Source of the DNA: a bacterium
Lineage (GTDB): Bacteria; ARS69
Length of the DNA stretch: 64,000 nucleotides
Assembly (NCBI GenBank): GCA_025774805.1
Contig: JALGZR010000014.1
Location: 1-64,000 of the forward strand
Direction of reading: 5' to 3'
A model generated the notes under the pieces. It ran no database searches. It was not told the DNA's origin and saw only the letters and a list, made by a program, of their open reading frames with translations. The position numbers and the translations under genes were made by a program. Position 1 is the first letter of the stretch. The number at the start of each line of letters is the position of its first letter. Positions 33,795-46,470 of this stretch are shown one piece after another.

Positions 33795-35273
33795 CTAAAT
33801 CCAGCCGAGGGCTTTGCGGCGGAGGAAGGCCTTGCCCAACCGCCAGGTCTGGGCGAGGTCGTCGCGCGACCGGAACGCGCGCTTGAGCATCATCCCCACG
33901 TACCGGGGGCGAAGGTAGTAGCGGCGGTAGGCGTCGGTGGCGTAGCGCTCGATGTCTTTCTGAGTGAGCCCGTTCCCGCCTTTGCGCTCGTAGCTGACGG
34001 CGGCTTTGGAAAACCCGTCGTGCTGCGACCAATCCTCGCCCGAGACGAGGTGCCCCTCCTTCTCGACGAGCTCCATGAGCCGCGTGCCCGGGAGAGGCGT
34101 GGCGATGCCGAACTGGCAGAACTCGGCGTTGAGGGAGTATGCGTACTCGATGGTCCTCTCGACGGTGTCCCGCGTGTCCCACGGAAATCCGACGATGAAG
34201 CAGTTGTGGACGTCGATGCCGGCCTCTTTCGTCCACTTCGTCGCGTTCGCGATGTCCTCGACCTTTCCGTTCTTGCGCATCTTGTCGAGGATCTCCTGGC
34301 TGGCGCTCTCGCACCCGTAGAGGATGCGGGAGCAGCCCGCCCGCTTCATCTCCCGCAGGAGCTCGAGATCCATGCGATCCGGCCGACACTGCGGGGCCCA
34401 GGTCAGGTCCAGTCCCGCCTCGACGAGCAGCTCACAGATCCGGAGCACTCGCGCCCGGTTGAGCTCGAAGATGTCGTCGTCGACGCGGATCTCCCTCACC
34501 CCATACTCCTCGTAGAGGTGCTTCATCTCGGCGACCACCCGCTCCGCCGACTGGGCCCGCCACTTGTGGCCGTAGATCGTCTGGGGAAACCAGCAGTAGA
34601 TGCACTGGTAGGGACAGCCGCGGGAGGTGATCATGGTGGCGGCCGGCGTCCGGCGGAAGACGCTCTCGTGATACCTCGTCAGATCGACGAGGTCGTACGC
34701 CGGGAAGGGCAGCGCGTCGAGTTCCGCCACGTGGCGCAGGCCGCCGACCTCCACGACCTCTCCCGTCTCGGGATCTCGAACCGCAAGACCCTCCACTTGC
34801 CGCCAGTCGTCGCTCCCCTTCTCCATCCGATCACAGACCTCGTGGAGAGCCTCGTCGTATTCCCCCCGAATCGCGAAATCCACGCTCGGGGTGTCGCTCA
34901 CGACGGATGCTCCCAGGGGAGTGACGAACGGGCCGACGTATCCGACCCGGATCTCCGGTCGATCGGCGAGCGCGTCGGCCAGCGCCCGGTCGACCTGGAT
35001 CTTGATCTGCTCGACGTAGAGCACGACGAGATCCGGGGCGAGCGCGAGGACTTTGGGGACGAGCGCGTCGAACGGGACCTCCTCCGCCTGGCAGTCGATG
35101 TAGTGCACCTCGTGGCCCGCCTCGCGCAGGATCGCGGCCGCTTGGAGGTTCAGGTAGGAGTAAGTGATCTCCCCCGTGACGGAGAGCGCCGGGAACCGCC
35201 GCCCCCCCTTCGTGAAGTGCGAGTCCGGGGACCAGTCGAGGGAGGGAGGGGTGTCGACGAAGAGGATCTTCAC
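33795..35273 (-). CDS. B12-binding-domain radical SAM protein
   Basis: A 492-residue enzyme with an N-terminal cobalamin-binding-like Rossmann domain (about 1-160; no DxHxxG, as in many BchE-like proteins). The radical SAM barrel carries the [4Fe-4S] motif CPYQCIYC at 220-227. Later segments include VDDDIFELN, the glycine-rich YGCESASQEIL, FIVGFPWDT and TPLPGTRLMELVEKEG, all usual for this family. The C-terminal 80 residues are Arg/Tyr-rich helices. The GTG at 35273 overlaps the stop of a second radical SAM gene, so they form a two-gene unit. Relatives methylate or rearrange lipids, hopanoids, tetrapyrroles or antibiotics; the substrate here is not recognisable. Confidence 0.85.
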   Translation of the reverse strand: MKILFVDTPPSLDWSPDSHFTKGGRRFPALSVTGEITYSYLNLQAAAILREAGHEVHYIDCQAEEVPFDALVPKVLALAPDLVVLYVEQIKIQVDRALADALADRPEIRVGYVGPFVTPLGASVVSDTPSVDFAIRGEYDEALHEVCDRMEKGSDDWRQVEGLAVRDPETGEVVEVGGLRHVAELDALPFPAYDLVDLTRYHESVFRRTPAATMITSRGCPYQCIYCWFPQTIYGHKWRAQSAERVVAEMKHLYEEYGVREIRVDDDIFELNRARVLRICELLVEAGLDLTWAPQCRPDRMDLELLREMKRAGCSRILYGCESASQEILDKMRKNGKVEDIANATKWTKEAGIDVHNCFIVGFPWDTRDTVERTIEYAYSLNAEFCQFGIATPLPGTRLMELVEKEGHLVSGEDWSQHDGFSKAAVSYERKGGNGLTQKDIERYATDAYRRYYLRPRYVGMMLKRAFRSRDDLAQTWRLGKAFLRRKALGWI

Positions 35274-36745
35274 GACGGCTCGTCTCCCGCGGCCTTCTTC
35301 GAGTCGGATGCCGCCCTGCCGAAGTAGTCGGTGAAGCTCCGCAGACCGTGGAGCTTGGTGCGCACGTCGGAGAGACTCCGTATGTTCCGCGCGATCTTCC
35401 GCATCTGCCGCGGACGGAGGTAGAAGCTGCGGAGCCCCCGGTCGACGAGTTCGTCGATCTCACGCATGGAGAGACCGGGCACGTCGACCACTCCCCGCTG
35501 CTCGCGATTGCCGTCGACCCAGTCGGTCCAGTCGTCGACGACGATGTAGCCGTTGCGCTTCGCCCAATCGTAGTAGGCCGTGCCGGGGTAAGCGGCCACG
35601 CCCGTGAACTGACAGGTGTCGATCTCGAGCTGCTGCGCGAACCGGATCGTCTGCATCGCGGTCTCGCGCGTCTCTCCGGGGCCTCCGATCATGAAGCACC
35701 CGTGGATGCGGATGCCTGCCTCGGACGCGCGGGACGCGAACTCGCGCATCTTCTCCGTTCCGATGCCCTTCTTGATCCTCCGCAGCATCTCGTCGTTCCC
35801 GAACTCGAAACCGACACAGAACATCCGGGCGCCCGACTCCTTCATGAGGCGGAGGGTCTCCCGATCGGTCAGATCGGGCCGGGCGTTGCAGCTCCAGCTG
35901 ATACGACGGTTCAGACCGCGATCGATGATTCCGGTGCAGATCTCCCGGAGCCGATCGAGGTGGGTCGACAGCGTGAGCGTGTCGTCCTCGAACATCACCT
36001 CTTTCAGATTCGGGAACAGCTCGAGGTCGTACTCGATCTCGGCCAGGATCCGCTCGGGAGACCTCGTGCGGTACCGGTGCCCGTACATGACCTGGGGAAG
36101 CTGACAGAACGTGCACTTGGACGGGCATCCTCTTCCCCCCACCAGGGTGATGAAGGGGAAGAGCTTTCCGGCGTCACGGTAGTCCTCGATGTCGATGTGC
36201 CGCCAGGCGGGAAACGGAAGGGCGTCGAGATCCTCGATCGGGGGGCGATCCGGCTCATGACGGATCTCCTCTCCATCCCACCAGGAGAGACCGGCCACGT
36301 CGCGAGCGGAGCCCCGCTCCGCCACCTCGCGAAGCGTGAAGTCGTACTCCCTTCGCGTCACCGCGTCGAGGAAGCCCTTTCCCCGCTCCAGCGTGTCCGT
36401 GGGCTCCGCACTGACGTGCGATCCGATCATCACCGTCATCGCGCCGCCCGTGACCCGCTTCGCCGTGCGAGCGTGCTCGAGGTCGCTCTGGATCGACGGG
36501 GTGGTGGCGAACACCACCACCAGGTCGGGTCCGAACTCGCGGAGCCGCGTCTCCACCTCGGGAAGCGGGAGGTCCTTGGCGGCGGCGTCGAGGAGTACGC
36601 ACGAGTGCCCCGCCTCCTCGAGCACGGCGGTGGCGCGGGCGAGGTAGTCGGGGTGGCGCTGGACCCGGCCGCGCGACTTCGCGAACCAACGGGCCGACTT
36701 GACGAACCCCTCCCCGTAGGCGGGGTTGACGACGAAGATCCTCAT
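35270..36745 (-). CDS. B12-binding-domain radical SAM protein (second copy)
   Basis: A 491-residue homologue of the neighbouring radical SAM protein, with a cobalamin-binding-like N-terminal domain, the cluster motif CPSKCTFC at 207-214, FEDDTLTLSTHLDRL, FCVGFEFGNDEML, CFMIGGPGETRETA and AYPGTAYYDWAKRNG. The two share layout and the phrase LDALPFPA(W/Y) before the barrel but differ enough to be distinct enzymes. The ATG at 36745 is 30 bases downstream of the epimerase gene. Acting in tandem on one lipid or glycan precursor is a reasonable inference from the four-base coupling. Confidence 0.85.
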   Translation of the reverse strand: MRIFVVNPAYGEGFVKSARWFAKSRGRVQRHPDYLARATAVLEEAGHSCVLLDAAAKDLPLPEVETRLREFGPDLVVVFATTPSIQSDLEHARTAKRVTGGAMTVMIGSHVSAEPTDTLERGKGFLDAVTRREYDFTLREVAERGSARDVAGLSWWDGEEIRHEPDRPPIEDLDALPFPAWRHIDIEDYRDAGKLFPFITLVGGRGCPSKCTFCQLPQVMYGHRYRTRSPERILAEIEYDLELFPNLKEVMFEDDTLTLSTHLDRLREICTGIIDRGLNRRISWSCNARPDLTDRETLRLMKESGARMFCVGFEFGNDEMLRRIKKGIGTEKMREFASRASEAGIRIHGCFMIGGPGETRETAMQTIRFAQQLEIDTCQFTGVAAYPGTAYYDWAKRNGYIVVDDWTDWVDGNREQRGVVDVPGLSMREIDELVDRGLRSFYLRPRQMRKIARNIRSLSDVRTKLHGLRSFTDYFGRAASDSKKAAGDEPS

Positions 36746-36775
36746 TCTACGGTCCGGCCCTCAGGGGGGCGGAGA

Positions 36776-37741
36776 CTACCCGGTCGAGCCCATCTCCTGG
36801 AGGATTCCCTCCATCCAGCGGGCTTCCCGGAGCAGTCCCTCCTCGAGTGACGTCCCGGGATTATAGCCGAACTCTTCCCGGATCCGCGTGATGTCGGCGT
36901 GGGTGCGGGGAACGTCGCCCCGCTCTCGGTCGAGATAACGAATACGCGCTTTCCGACCCAGGATCTCCTGCATGACGTCGAGGATGTCCCGCAGAGCGCG
37001 TCGCGATCCACCCCCGACATTGAAAACTCGACTGCGGGTTCGCGTATCGCCGGCCCGGAGAGTCGCGGCCACGATGTCGTCCACGTACGTGCAATCTCTA
37101 CTTTGACTGCCGTCCCCGTAGATGTCCAGGGGACGGTCCTCGAGAATCGCCCGCAGGAACTTGTGGAACGCCATGTCCGGACGCTGACGGGGGCCGTACA
37201 CCGTGAAGTACCGCAGCGCGACGCCGTCGATGCCCCAGTTCTCCGCGTAGAGAGACAGCAGGTGCTCGCAGGTCGCCTTGGTCGCGCCGTAGGGGGAGTT
37301 GGGCCCGAGGATGACGTCCTCCGGGGTGGGGAACTGGCGGACCAGGCCGTACACCGAGGAGGAGGACGCGAAGACGAACCGGATGCCCGGCCTCTCCTTC
37401 AAGGTCTCGAGCAGCCTCTGGGTCGCGCGAATGTTGTGGTGCACGTAGGCCTCGAACTCCCGGCCCCAGCTCGCCCGCACCCCGGCCTGCGCCGCGAGGT
37501 GATAGAGGACGGACCGATCCGCGAGGAGGCTCGCGAGATCCAGGTTGTTCAGATCCCCCTCGACGAACGTGAACCCCGGGCGCGACAAGAGGGTCTCGAG
37601 ATTGTGCTCCTTGAAGAAGCGCGGGTAGTAGTCGGTGAAGCAGTCGATCCCCTGAACCTCGTCCTCACGGTCGAGGAGCGCCTCGCAGAGTCGGGATCCG
37701 ATGAACCCGGCGCAGCCGGTGACCAGCACCTTCTTGCTCAC
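36776..37741 (-). CDS. UDP-sugar 4-epimerase, UDP-glucuronate 4-epimerase-like
   Basis: A 321-residue extended short-chain dehydrogenase. It has the NAD-binding VTGCAGFIGSRLCEALL, DCFTDYYPRFFKEHNLE (a phrase characteristic of UDP-glucuronate epimerases such as CapI), the serine-rich ASSSSVYG and the catalytic SPYGATKATCEH (YxxxK). RYFTVYGPRQRPDMA is also conserved. The enzyme would invert C4 of a UDP-hexuronic acid or UDP-hexose for glycan synthesis. The GTG at 37741 overlaps the stop of the GT117 gene as GTGA. Substrate choice between uronate and hexose remains open. Confidence 0.87.
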   Translation of the reverse strand: MSKKVLVTGCAGFIGSRLCEALLDREDEVQGIDCFTDYYPRFFKEHNLETLLSRPGFTFVEGDLNNLDLASLLADRSVLYHLAAQAGVRASWGREFEAYVHHNIRATQRLLETLKERPGIRFVFASSSSVYGLVRQFPTPEDVILGPNSPYGATKATCEHLLSLYAENWGIDGVALRYFTVYGPRQRPDMAFHKFLRAILEDRPLDIYGDGSQSRDCTYVDDIVAATLRAGDTRTRSRVFNVGGGSRRALRDILDVMQEILGRKARIRYLDRERGDVPRTHADITRIREEFGYNPGTSLEEGLLREARWMEGILQEMGSTG

Positions 37742-40509
37742 GGTGTCTCCTCCCGCGGAAGGACCTCTGCCCCTTCTACCCCCGGGAGTCCGGGATCGAT
37801 CCCGTTCTGACGGGCGCTGCGAAGCTCGTCGAGAATCTTCCGCGCCGACTGATCGTTCGGGTAGACCTGGAGCCAGCGCTCGAGCACGTTCTCGGCCTCT
37901 TCGTAGCGGCCCAGCCCCATGTACGTCCGGTAGAGCCCGACCAGGATCTCCCGAGCCGACGGCTCCAACCGGGCGGCCCGCAGATACCACTCCAGGGCCT
38001 CTTCCCGCTCATCGGATCTCTCGGCGATGTAGGCGAGCCCGAGATGGTTCCGGACGTCGTGAGGGTGCGTCTCCTGCCGGGCGAGGTAGAACTCGCGGGC
38101 CTTGTCCAGCCTTCCGGCCTCGATGTACATCGTGCCCATCCCCCCCGCGATGGGGTCGTAGTGGGGGGCGATCCGCGTCGCGTTCTCCAGACAGGCCACG
38201 GCCTCGTCCCACTGCCTCCGGGACCGGTAGGCCAGGGCCATTCGGGCCCAGGCCGCCGCGTAGTTCGTCACGAGCTTCGTCTCGTTCGGGTTCCGATAGA
38301 CCTCGTCGTCCAGGCTCCCCTGCTCGTCGAGGACCCCCCGGTAATCATAGACCTCTTCCAGATTCCTCCGGGTCACGGCCAGATTCACGTTGTCGGCGAT
38401 CTCGGCCTCCGGCGGTGGGGGCACGTCCCCGGACGGCTCCGTCCCCGGGGCGTCGATGGCGGGTTCCGACCCCCTCGGGTCGTCCGGAGTCAGCCGGAAC
38501 ACGAGCCCCTCGAGCTTGAGGTAGTCCTCGAGCTCGAGGAGGTCGTCGACCGTGACCGCGAAGTAGACCGGCCGCTCGTTTCCCTGCTCATAGACCGTGT
38601 TGACGATGTTCATCGCCACCTGGTCCTTCACCAGGTGGACCTCGCCGTGCCGGTCCCGGTAGGGACGGAGTGACTTGAGCTGTTCGGTCGCGTATCCCAT
38701 CGGCACGCGGAGGGAGCCGTGCGGAGTCTCGTTCCGGAGCTGCTCCGCGTACCAGGGCGTGTTGAGGAGGCTCAGATTCACGACGCGCACGTCGGTGCGG
38801 ATGCCCCCGACCTCCTGCAGGTACCAGAGGGGGAACGTGTCGTTGTCCCCGTTCGTGAAGATGATCGCGTCGGGCTCGAGGGCAATGAGCATGTTCCGGG
38901 CGTAGTCGTACGCGATCCAGTTTCCCCGGCGGTCGTGGGTCTCCCAGTGCCCCCGGATCGGCCAGGCGGAGATCACCAGAGAGAGCACCGCCGCCAGCCC
39001 TCCGAAGGCGACCCGCCGGGCCCCGTCGACGCCCGACTGGACCACGTGGGTGAGCCAGCCCAGGCCCAGCCCCATCCAGACGGCGAAATAGAAGAACCCG
39101 GGAGCGAAGAAGTAATCCCGTTCGCGGACTTCGTGATCGGTGAAGTTCATCTTCACCACGAGCACCGCCGAGGTCCAGAAGAACAGGAGACCGAAGAGAA
39201 CGAAGGTCCGCTTCTCCCGCCGCAGGTGGGCGACGAGGCCGGGTATGCCGAGCAACCACCAGAGGAATTCCGGCTTCCACTGCTCCCGGAAGTAGCGCCA
39301 GAACATGTGATCGAACTGGTAGACCCACGTGGCCTGCCGCTCGAATACCGAGACCGGACGGTACTGCGCTCGCAGGAGGACATCCCAGAAGCCCTGCCAG
39401 GTGTCGGGCTGCGCCTCGTTGATCGGAGGATTGAGGGCGGAGCGGATCGGGAGATAGAGGTGACAGGAAACCCCGAGCACCGTGACGAGGGCGAGGAGAA
39501 AGCCCAGGTCGTTCATCGGGTTCTCCACCCGGTTCGGCGGCTTGAGGAAGAGCCAGGGAACGGCGAATGCGACGACGGGCCCCCCGTACAGCAGCACGTT
39601 CCTCAGAAGGGACGGATCGAGACCGACGGCCATGAGCGCGAGCACGATCGCCACCGCGTGCCCCATCATGAGCACCGCCCGGTGCTGCTGGCCGTACCTC
39701 TTCGGCAGAAGGGCGAACTGGAGGGTGGGCAGGAGCAGAAGGGCCACGATGAGCAGGAAGAACTGGATGTCCTTCGCCAAGGTGAGCACGACCACGAAGC
39801 TCACGGGGATCGCGAGTCGCCGCTCGTGCAGGAAGGCGAAGGGGAGGAGGGCCAGCGCGGCCAGGTAGGTGGCGAGGTGCACCCCGATGTTCAACGCGAG
39901 CAGGTACGCGATGACCACGAGGAGTCGCTCGTCCTTCGGCTCGGAGTCGGCCCACAGGAGGATGAGCCAAGCGGTGAAGACCGCCCACATCCCGCTGACC
40001 GCGTAGACCTCCGCCTCGATGGAGTTGATCCAGAGCGTGCTCGCGAAGGCGGCGAACAGTGCGGCCGTCACTCCCGCCACGACGGCGGGAAGGCAATACC
40101 CGACCTGATCCCCGCCGTTCCACATCTTCTTGCCGACCCGCACGACGCAGAGGTGGAGGAACACCGCCGCGATCGCGCTGGGGATCGCGCTGAGCAGGTT
40201 CACCGCGACCGCCGGGGACGCGACGTGGAGAACCGAGTGGAAGAGGATCGAGAACACCCGCCCCATGAGTACGTAGAGCGGGGTCCCCGGGGGGTGCGGG
40301 ATTCCGAGCGAGTGGGAGGTGGCGATGAACTCGCCCGCATCCCAGAAGGAGACGTCGGGGGATAGGGTGATCCAGTAGATCGCGAACGTGAACAACCCGA
40401 CCCCGAGGGCCGCGAGCCGATTCCACCAGTCGACATCGGAGACGGGGGCTGACGCCCCCGAGCTCACGGGGATTTCGGCGCCGGCTCGGAGCTCGTGGGG
40501 AGCGCTCAC
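37738..40509 (-). CDS. DUF2723/GT117 membrane protein with TPR repeats
   Basis: A 923-residue protein with about twelve membrane helices in its first 520 residues. The family signature FWDAGEFIATSHSLGIPHPPGTPLY identifies the DUF2723 (GT117-like) group, a GT-C-type fold thought to glycosylate proteins in Bacteroidetes and relatives. NGDNDTFPLWYLQEVGGIRTDVRV, also typical, follows in the soluble part. Residues about 770-900 form three to four TPR repeats (LGLAYIAERSDEREEALEWYLRAARLEPS). The GTG start is at 40509. A clear GC-rich hairpin separates it from rmd upstream, so it probably heads its own transcript with the epimerase and radical SAM genes. Confidence 0.82.
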   Translation of the reverse strand: MSAPHELRAGAEIPVSSGASAPVSDVDWWNRLAALGVGLFTFAIYWITLSPDVSFWDAGEFIATSHSLGIPHPPGTPLYVLMGRVFSILFHSVLHVASPAVAVNLLSAIPSAIAAVFLHLCVVRVGKKMWNGGDQVGYCLPAVVAGVTAALFAAFASTLWINSIEAEVYAVSGMWAVFTAWLILLWADSEPKDERLLVVIAYLLALNIGVHLATYLAALALLPFAFLHERRLAIPVSFVVVLTLAKDIQFFLLIVALLLLPTLQFALLPKRYGQQHRAVLMMGHAVAIVLALMAVGLDPSLLRNVLLYGGPVVAFAVPWLFLKPPNRVENPMNDLGFLLALVTVLGVSCHLYLPIRSALNPPINEAQPDTWQGFWDVLLRAQYRPVSVFERQATWVYQFDHMFWRYFREQWKPEFLWWLLGIPGLVAHLRREKRTFVLFGLLFFWTSAVLVVKMNFTDHEVRERDYFFAPGFFYFAVWMGLGLGWLTHVVQSGVDGARRVAFGGLAAVLSLVISAWPIRGHWETHDRRGNWIAYDYARNMLIALEPDAIIFTNGDNDTFPLWYLQEVGGIRTDVRVVNLSLLNTPWYAEQLRNETPHGSLRVPMGYATEQLKSLRPYRDRHGEVHLVKDQVAMNIVNTVYEQGNERPVYFAVTVDDLLELEDYLKLEGLVFRLTPDDPRGSEPAIDAPGTEPSGDVPPPPEAEIADNVNLAVTRRNLEEVYDYRGVLDEQGSLDDEVYRNPNETKLVTNYAAAWARMALAYRSRRQWDEAVACLENATRIAPHYDPIAGGMGTMYIEAGRLDKAREFYLARQETHPHDVRNHLGLAYIAERSDEREEALEWYLRAARLEPSAREILVGLYRTYMGLGRYEEAENVLERWLQVYPNDQSARKILDELRSARQNGIDPGLPGVEGAEVLPREETP

Positions 40510-40541
40510 CGCACCCTCGAAGATGGGGGCATACAGGGCAG

Positions 40542-40565
40542 GCCGGAGCGGGCCCCCGCTCCGGC
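40542..40565 (-). terminator. GC-rich hairpin between rmd and the GT117 gene
   Basis: GCCGGAGCGG, a four-base loop and CCGCTCCGGC give a perfect ten-base-pair stem in the 91-bp gap after rmd. No T-run follows on the minus strand. It is the strongest stem-loop I saw and probably ends or attenuates transcription from the rib-gmd-rmd operon. Confidence 0.55.
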
Positions 40566-40600
40566 GCAGGGGGAGAATCTAAGAGACGGTGCGGGGTCCG

Positions 40601-43616
<3,016 letters not shown>

Positions 43617-43620
<4 letters not shown>

Positions 43621-44339
43621 TGGCCGAGAGAGAGCCGCCGGGCGAGGATCTCGGGAAGTCCCGCTTCGAGGATCTTGCGGGAGGCCGTTTCGATGTCGTA
43701 GGAGACGCGCCGGGCGATGATCCGACGAGCCTCCGGATCGAACAGAACGTACGCGGCCCGGCGATCGCCGTCGCGGGGCTGTCCGATGCTTCCCACGTTG
43801 ATCAGAGCCCTCTCGTCGGGGCCGAGCTCGATCACCGTGTCGGTCAGGACCTCGAGACGCCCGCTCCGCAGAACGACGCGGGCGGGAACGTGGGAGTGGC
43901 CGACGAAGCAGATCGATTCGGGGCAGGCCCCCAGGGCGTCCCACGCCTCCTCGTGATTGAGGATGTAGTGCCACCCCGGAGGGTCGTAGGGCGAGGAGTG
44001 CACGTAGCGAGCGCCGTTCTCGGCGTACTCGTACCCGATCCCCCGCAGGAAGGCAAAGTCGTCGTCGTGGAGCTGATCCCGGGTCCACTCGATCGCGGTT
44101 CGCGCCACGTCGTTGAAGTTCTCGGCCTGGGCGGGATCGAGGACCGCCGCATCATGATTGCCGAGGACCGTCTTCCTCACGAGCTCGCGCACCGTTTGGA
44201 TGCAGCCCTGGGGATCGGCGCCGTAACCCACGATGTCCCCGAGACAGATTGCGCCGCGAGCCCCCTCCCGCCGTGCGTCCCCCAGGGACGCCTGCAGGGC
44301 CTCCAGGTTGCCGTGGATGTCGGAGATGACGGCGATCAT
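43617..44339 (-). CDS. Calcineurin-like metallophosphoesterase (YfcE type)
   Basis: A 240-residue protein with the full dinuclear metal site: ISDIHGNLEAL, CLGDIVGYGADPQGC, LGNHDAAVL and FVGHSHVPA. This arrangement is found in small bacterial phosphodiesterases and phosphatases acting on nucleotide or model substrates; physiological substrates are seldom known. The ATG at 44339 shares one base with the nusB stop (TAATG). It lies in the rib-nusB operon and is followed by the disrupted GT4. Confidence 0.87.
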
Positions 44340-44761
44340 TACGTCTCGCTACCCCGCGGCTTGCGCTCCCGGGCCACGCGATCCAGGACGGCGTTCACGA
44401 AGCGGCCGGACTCTTCGCTGCCGTACTTCTTCGCGATCTCCACGTACTCGTCGATGCTCACCGCGTCCGGAACCCACGGCAAGTACATGATCTCGACGCA
44501 TCCGAGACGAAGCAGGGCGCGATCGACGACCGCCATGCGCTCCACGTCCCACCGATCGGAGGCCCCGTCGAGCACCCTGTCCACCTCCGTCCGGTGAGCG
44601 GCCACGGACTCGAGGAGCTCCCGGGCGAACCGGGTCGCCTCCTCGTCGGTCCCCTTCTGGTCCGGAAGATGGGCCAGGGCGTCCTCGGTCCCCTTTCCGA
44701 GGAGATCGACCCGGTAGAGCGCTTTGAAGGCCGTCTCTCGACCCAGGCGGCGCCGACCCAT
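44339..44761 (-). CDS. nusB: NusB, transcription antitermination factor
   Basis: A 140-residue helical RNA-binding protein that with NusE binds boxA of rRNA leaders. Conserved phrases are GRETAFKALYRVDLL and, in the C-terminal half, LRLGCVEIMYLPWVPDAVSIDEYVEIAKKYGSEESGRFVNAVLD, the most conserved part of NusB. The ATG at 44761 shares one base with the ribH stop (TGATG). Placement directly after ribH is the widespread ribH-nusB arrangement. Confidence 0.95.
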   Translation of the reverse strand: MGRRRLGRETAFKALYRVDLLGKGTEDALAHLPDQKGTDEEATRFARELLESVAAHRTEVDRVLDGASDRWDVERMAVVDRALLRLGCVEIMYLPWVPDAVSIDEYVEIAKKYGSEESGRFVNAVLDRVARERKPRGSET

Positions 44762-45234
44762 CACTCCTCCGGGAGAGCCTCCAGCAGGGAGGCCATCTCC
44801 AGGGCGCTCAGGGCGGCGTCCCATCCTCGGTTGCCCGCCTTGCTGCCCGCCCGCTCGACCGCCTGCTCGACGGTATCGGTGGTGAGCACACCGTTGACCA
44901 CCGGCATTCCGGTCTTGGCGACCACCCGGCCGATCCCCCGCACGCACTCGCCCGCGATGAAGTCGAAGTGCGGCGTCGCCCCGCGGATGACCGCTCCGAG
45001 GCAGATCACGGCATCGTGCTGGCCGCCTTCCGCCACCACCTGGGCCGCGAGCGGGATCTCGTAAGCCCCCGGCACCCACACCTCGTCGATGTCGCCCGGA
45101 CTGACCCCGTGCCTCGCGAGACAGTCCAGGGCGCCGTCGCGCAGTCGACTCGTGACGAACTCGTTGAAACGGCCGATGATCAAGGCGAACTTGCGTCCCT
45201 CACCGTCGAGGGCGCCCTCAAACTTCTTCCCCAT
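44761..45234 (-). CDS. ribH: RibH, 6,7-dimethyl-8-ribityllumazine synthase
   Basis: A 157-residue subunit that condenses 5-amino-6-ribitylaminouracil with 3,4-dihydroxybutanone phosphate; family members assemble into pentamers or icosahedral shells. Diagnostic motifs: IIGRFNEFVT, WVPGAYEIPLAAQ, CLGAVIRGATPHFDFI (catalytic His within) and VNGVLTTDTVEQA, then GSKAGNRGWDAA. The ATG at 45234 lies 17 bases inside the end of ribBA. Fully typical in length and motifs. Confidence 0.95.
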   Translation of the reverse strand: MGKKFEGALDGEGRKFALIIGRFNEFVTSRLRDGALDCLARHGVSPGDIDEVWVPGAYEIPLAAQVVAEGGQHDAVICLGAVIRGATPHFDFIAGECVRGIGRVVAKTGMPVVNGVLTTDTVEQAVERAGSKAGNRGWDAALSALEMASLLEALPEE

Positions 45235-46426
45235 GCTCCTCCTCCAGCTTGTCGGGCAGGAGATGCCCGAGCTTGTCCCTCTTTGTCGCCAGGTAGCGGA
45301 GATTCTCCTTTCTCGGAGGAATCTCGATCGGCACCCGGTCCTCGATCTGGATTCCGTAGCTCTCCAGCCCGATGCGCTTGGAGGGGTTGTTCGTCAGCAG
45401 ACGCATCCTCCTTATCCCGAGATCGAAGAGAATCTGAGCCCCGATTCCGTAATCCCGTTCGTCCGGTTTGAATCCGAGCATTTCGTTGGCCGTGACCGTA
45501 TCGGCGCCCCGATCCTGGAGGTTGTAGGCCATCCCCCTCCCCTCTTGGCGCATGTAGAGGAGGACCCCCCGCCCCTCCGCCGCGATCGCGTCCATGGCAC
45601 GGGCGAGCTGTTCGCCGCAGTCGCACCGGTGCGATCGGAAGATGTCGCCGGTGAGGCACTGGGAGTGGACCCTCACCAGGGGAGCGCCTTCGCTGAGCTC
45701 CTCGCGGGGCCCCTTGATCAGCGCCACGTGCAGGTCGTTCTCGAGCTGGCCCGCGTAGAGGACCATCGTCCACGTTCCGCTCTCGGTCGGGAGATCGGTC
45801 TCGACGAGCCGCTCGACGAGGATCTCGGACCGCCGGCGGAAACGGATGAGCTCCTCGATCGAGATGATCGTCAGGTCGTGCTCGCGCGCGAACTTTCTCA
45901 GATCCCCGAGGCGGGCCATCGTCCCGTCCTCGTTCAGGACCTCGCACAGGACCCCGACTTCCCCGAGGCCGGCGAGGCGGCAGAGATCGACGGCGGCCTC
46001 GGTGTGCCCGGCCCGGCGCAGCACCCCACCGTCCTTCGCCCGGAGAGGAAAGATGTGACCGGGGATGGCGAAATCGGACGGACGGGACCCGGGATCGGCG
46101 AGCTTCCGGAGGGTGAGGGCTCTCTCCGCGGCGCTCACCCCCGTCGTCGTTCCCTCGACGGCGTCGACGGAGACGGTGAACGGAGTGCCCATGAGGGCGG
46201 TGTTGCGCGACGTCATCAGCTGGAGACGGAGGCGATCGGCGACGGCCCCCGTGAGCGGGGCGCACAGGATGCCCCTCCCGTAGCGGACGATGAAGTTGAC
46301 CGCCTCCGGGGTCGCCTTCTCGGCGGACATGATGAGGTCGCCCTCGTTCTCCCGGTCCTCGTCATCGATCACGATCACGATCCGACCGGCCCGGACATCC
46401 TCGATCGCTCGGGACACCTGATCCAA
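45218..46426 (-). CDS. ribBA: RibBA, bifunctional DHBP synthase / GTP cyclohydrolase II
   Basis: A fusion of two riboflavin enzymes (about 402 residues). The N-terminal half has the DHBP synthase motifs [25 protein letters not shown] and [12 protein letters not shown]. The C-terminal half has the GTP cyclohydrolase II zinc site [20 protein letters not shown], then YMRQEGRGM and [14 protein letters not shown], so both active sites are intact. The TTG at 46426 is chosen for its GGGAGGG site; a TTG at 46474 would overlap the ribE stop as TTGA and add 16 non-conserved residues. It supplies both precursors for RibH. Confidence 0.94.
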   Translation of the reverse strand: MDQVSRAIEDVRAGRIVIVIDDEDRENEGDLIMSAEKATPEAVNFIVRYGRGILCAPLTGAVADRLRLQLMTSRNTALMGTPFTVSVDAVEGTTTGVSAAERALTLRKLADPGSRPSDFAIPGHIFPLRAKDGGVLRRAGHTEAAVDLCRLAGLGEVGVLCEVLNEDGTMARLGDLRKFAREHDLTIISIEELIRFRRRSEILVERLVETDLPTESGTWTMVLYAGQLENDLHVALIKGPREELSEGAPLVRVHSQCLTGDIFRSHRCDCGEQLARAMDAIAAEGRGVLLYMRQEGRGMAYNLQDRGADTVTANEMLGFKPDERDYGIGAQILFDLGIRRMRLLTNNPSKRIGLESYGIQIEDRVPIEIPPRKENLRYLATKRDKLGHLLPDKLEEEHGEEV

Positions 46427-46470
46427 TGCGACTTCCCTCCCCGGCGCCGACGCCGGCTCCAGTCCGGCCG

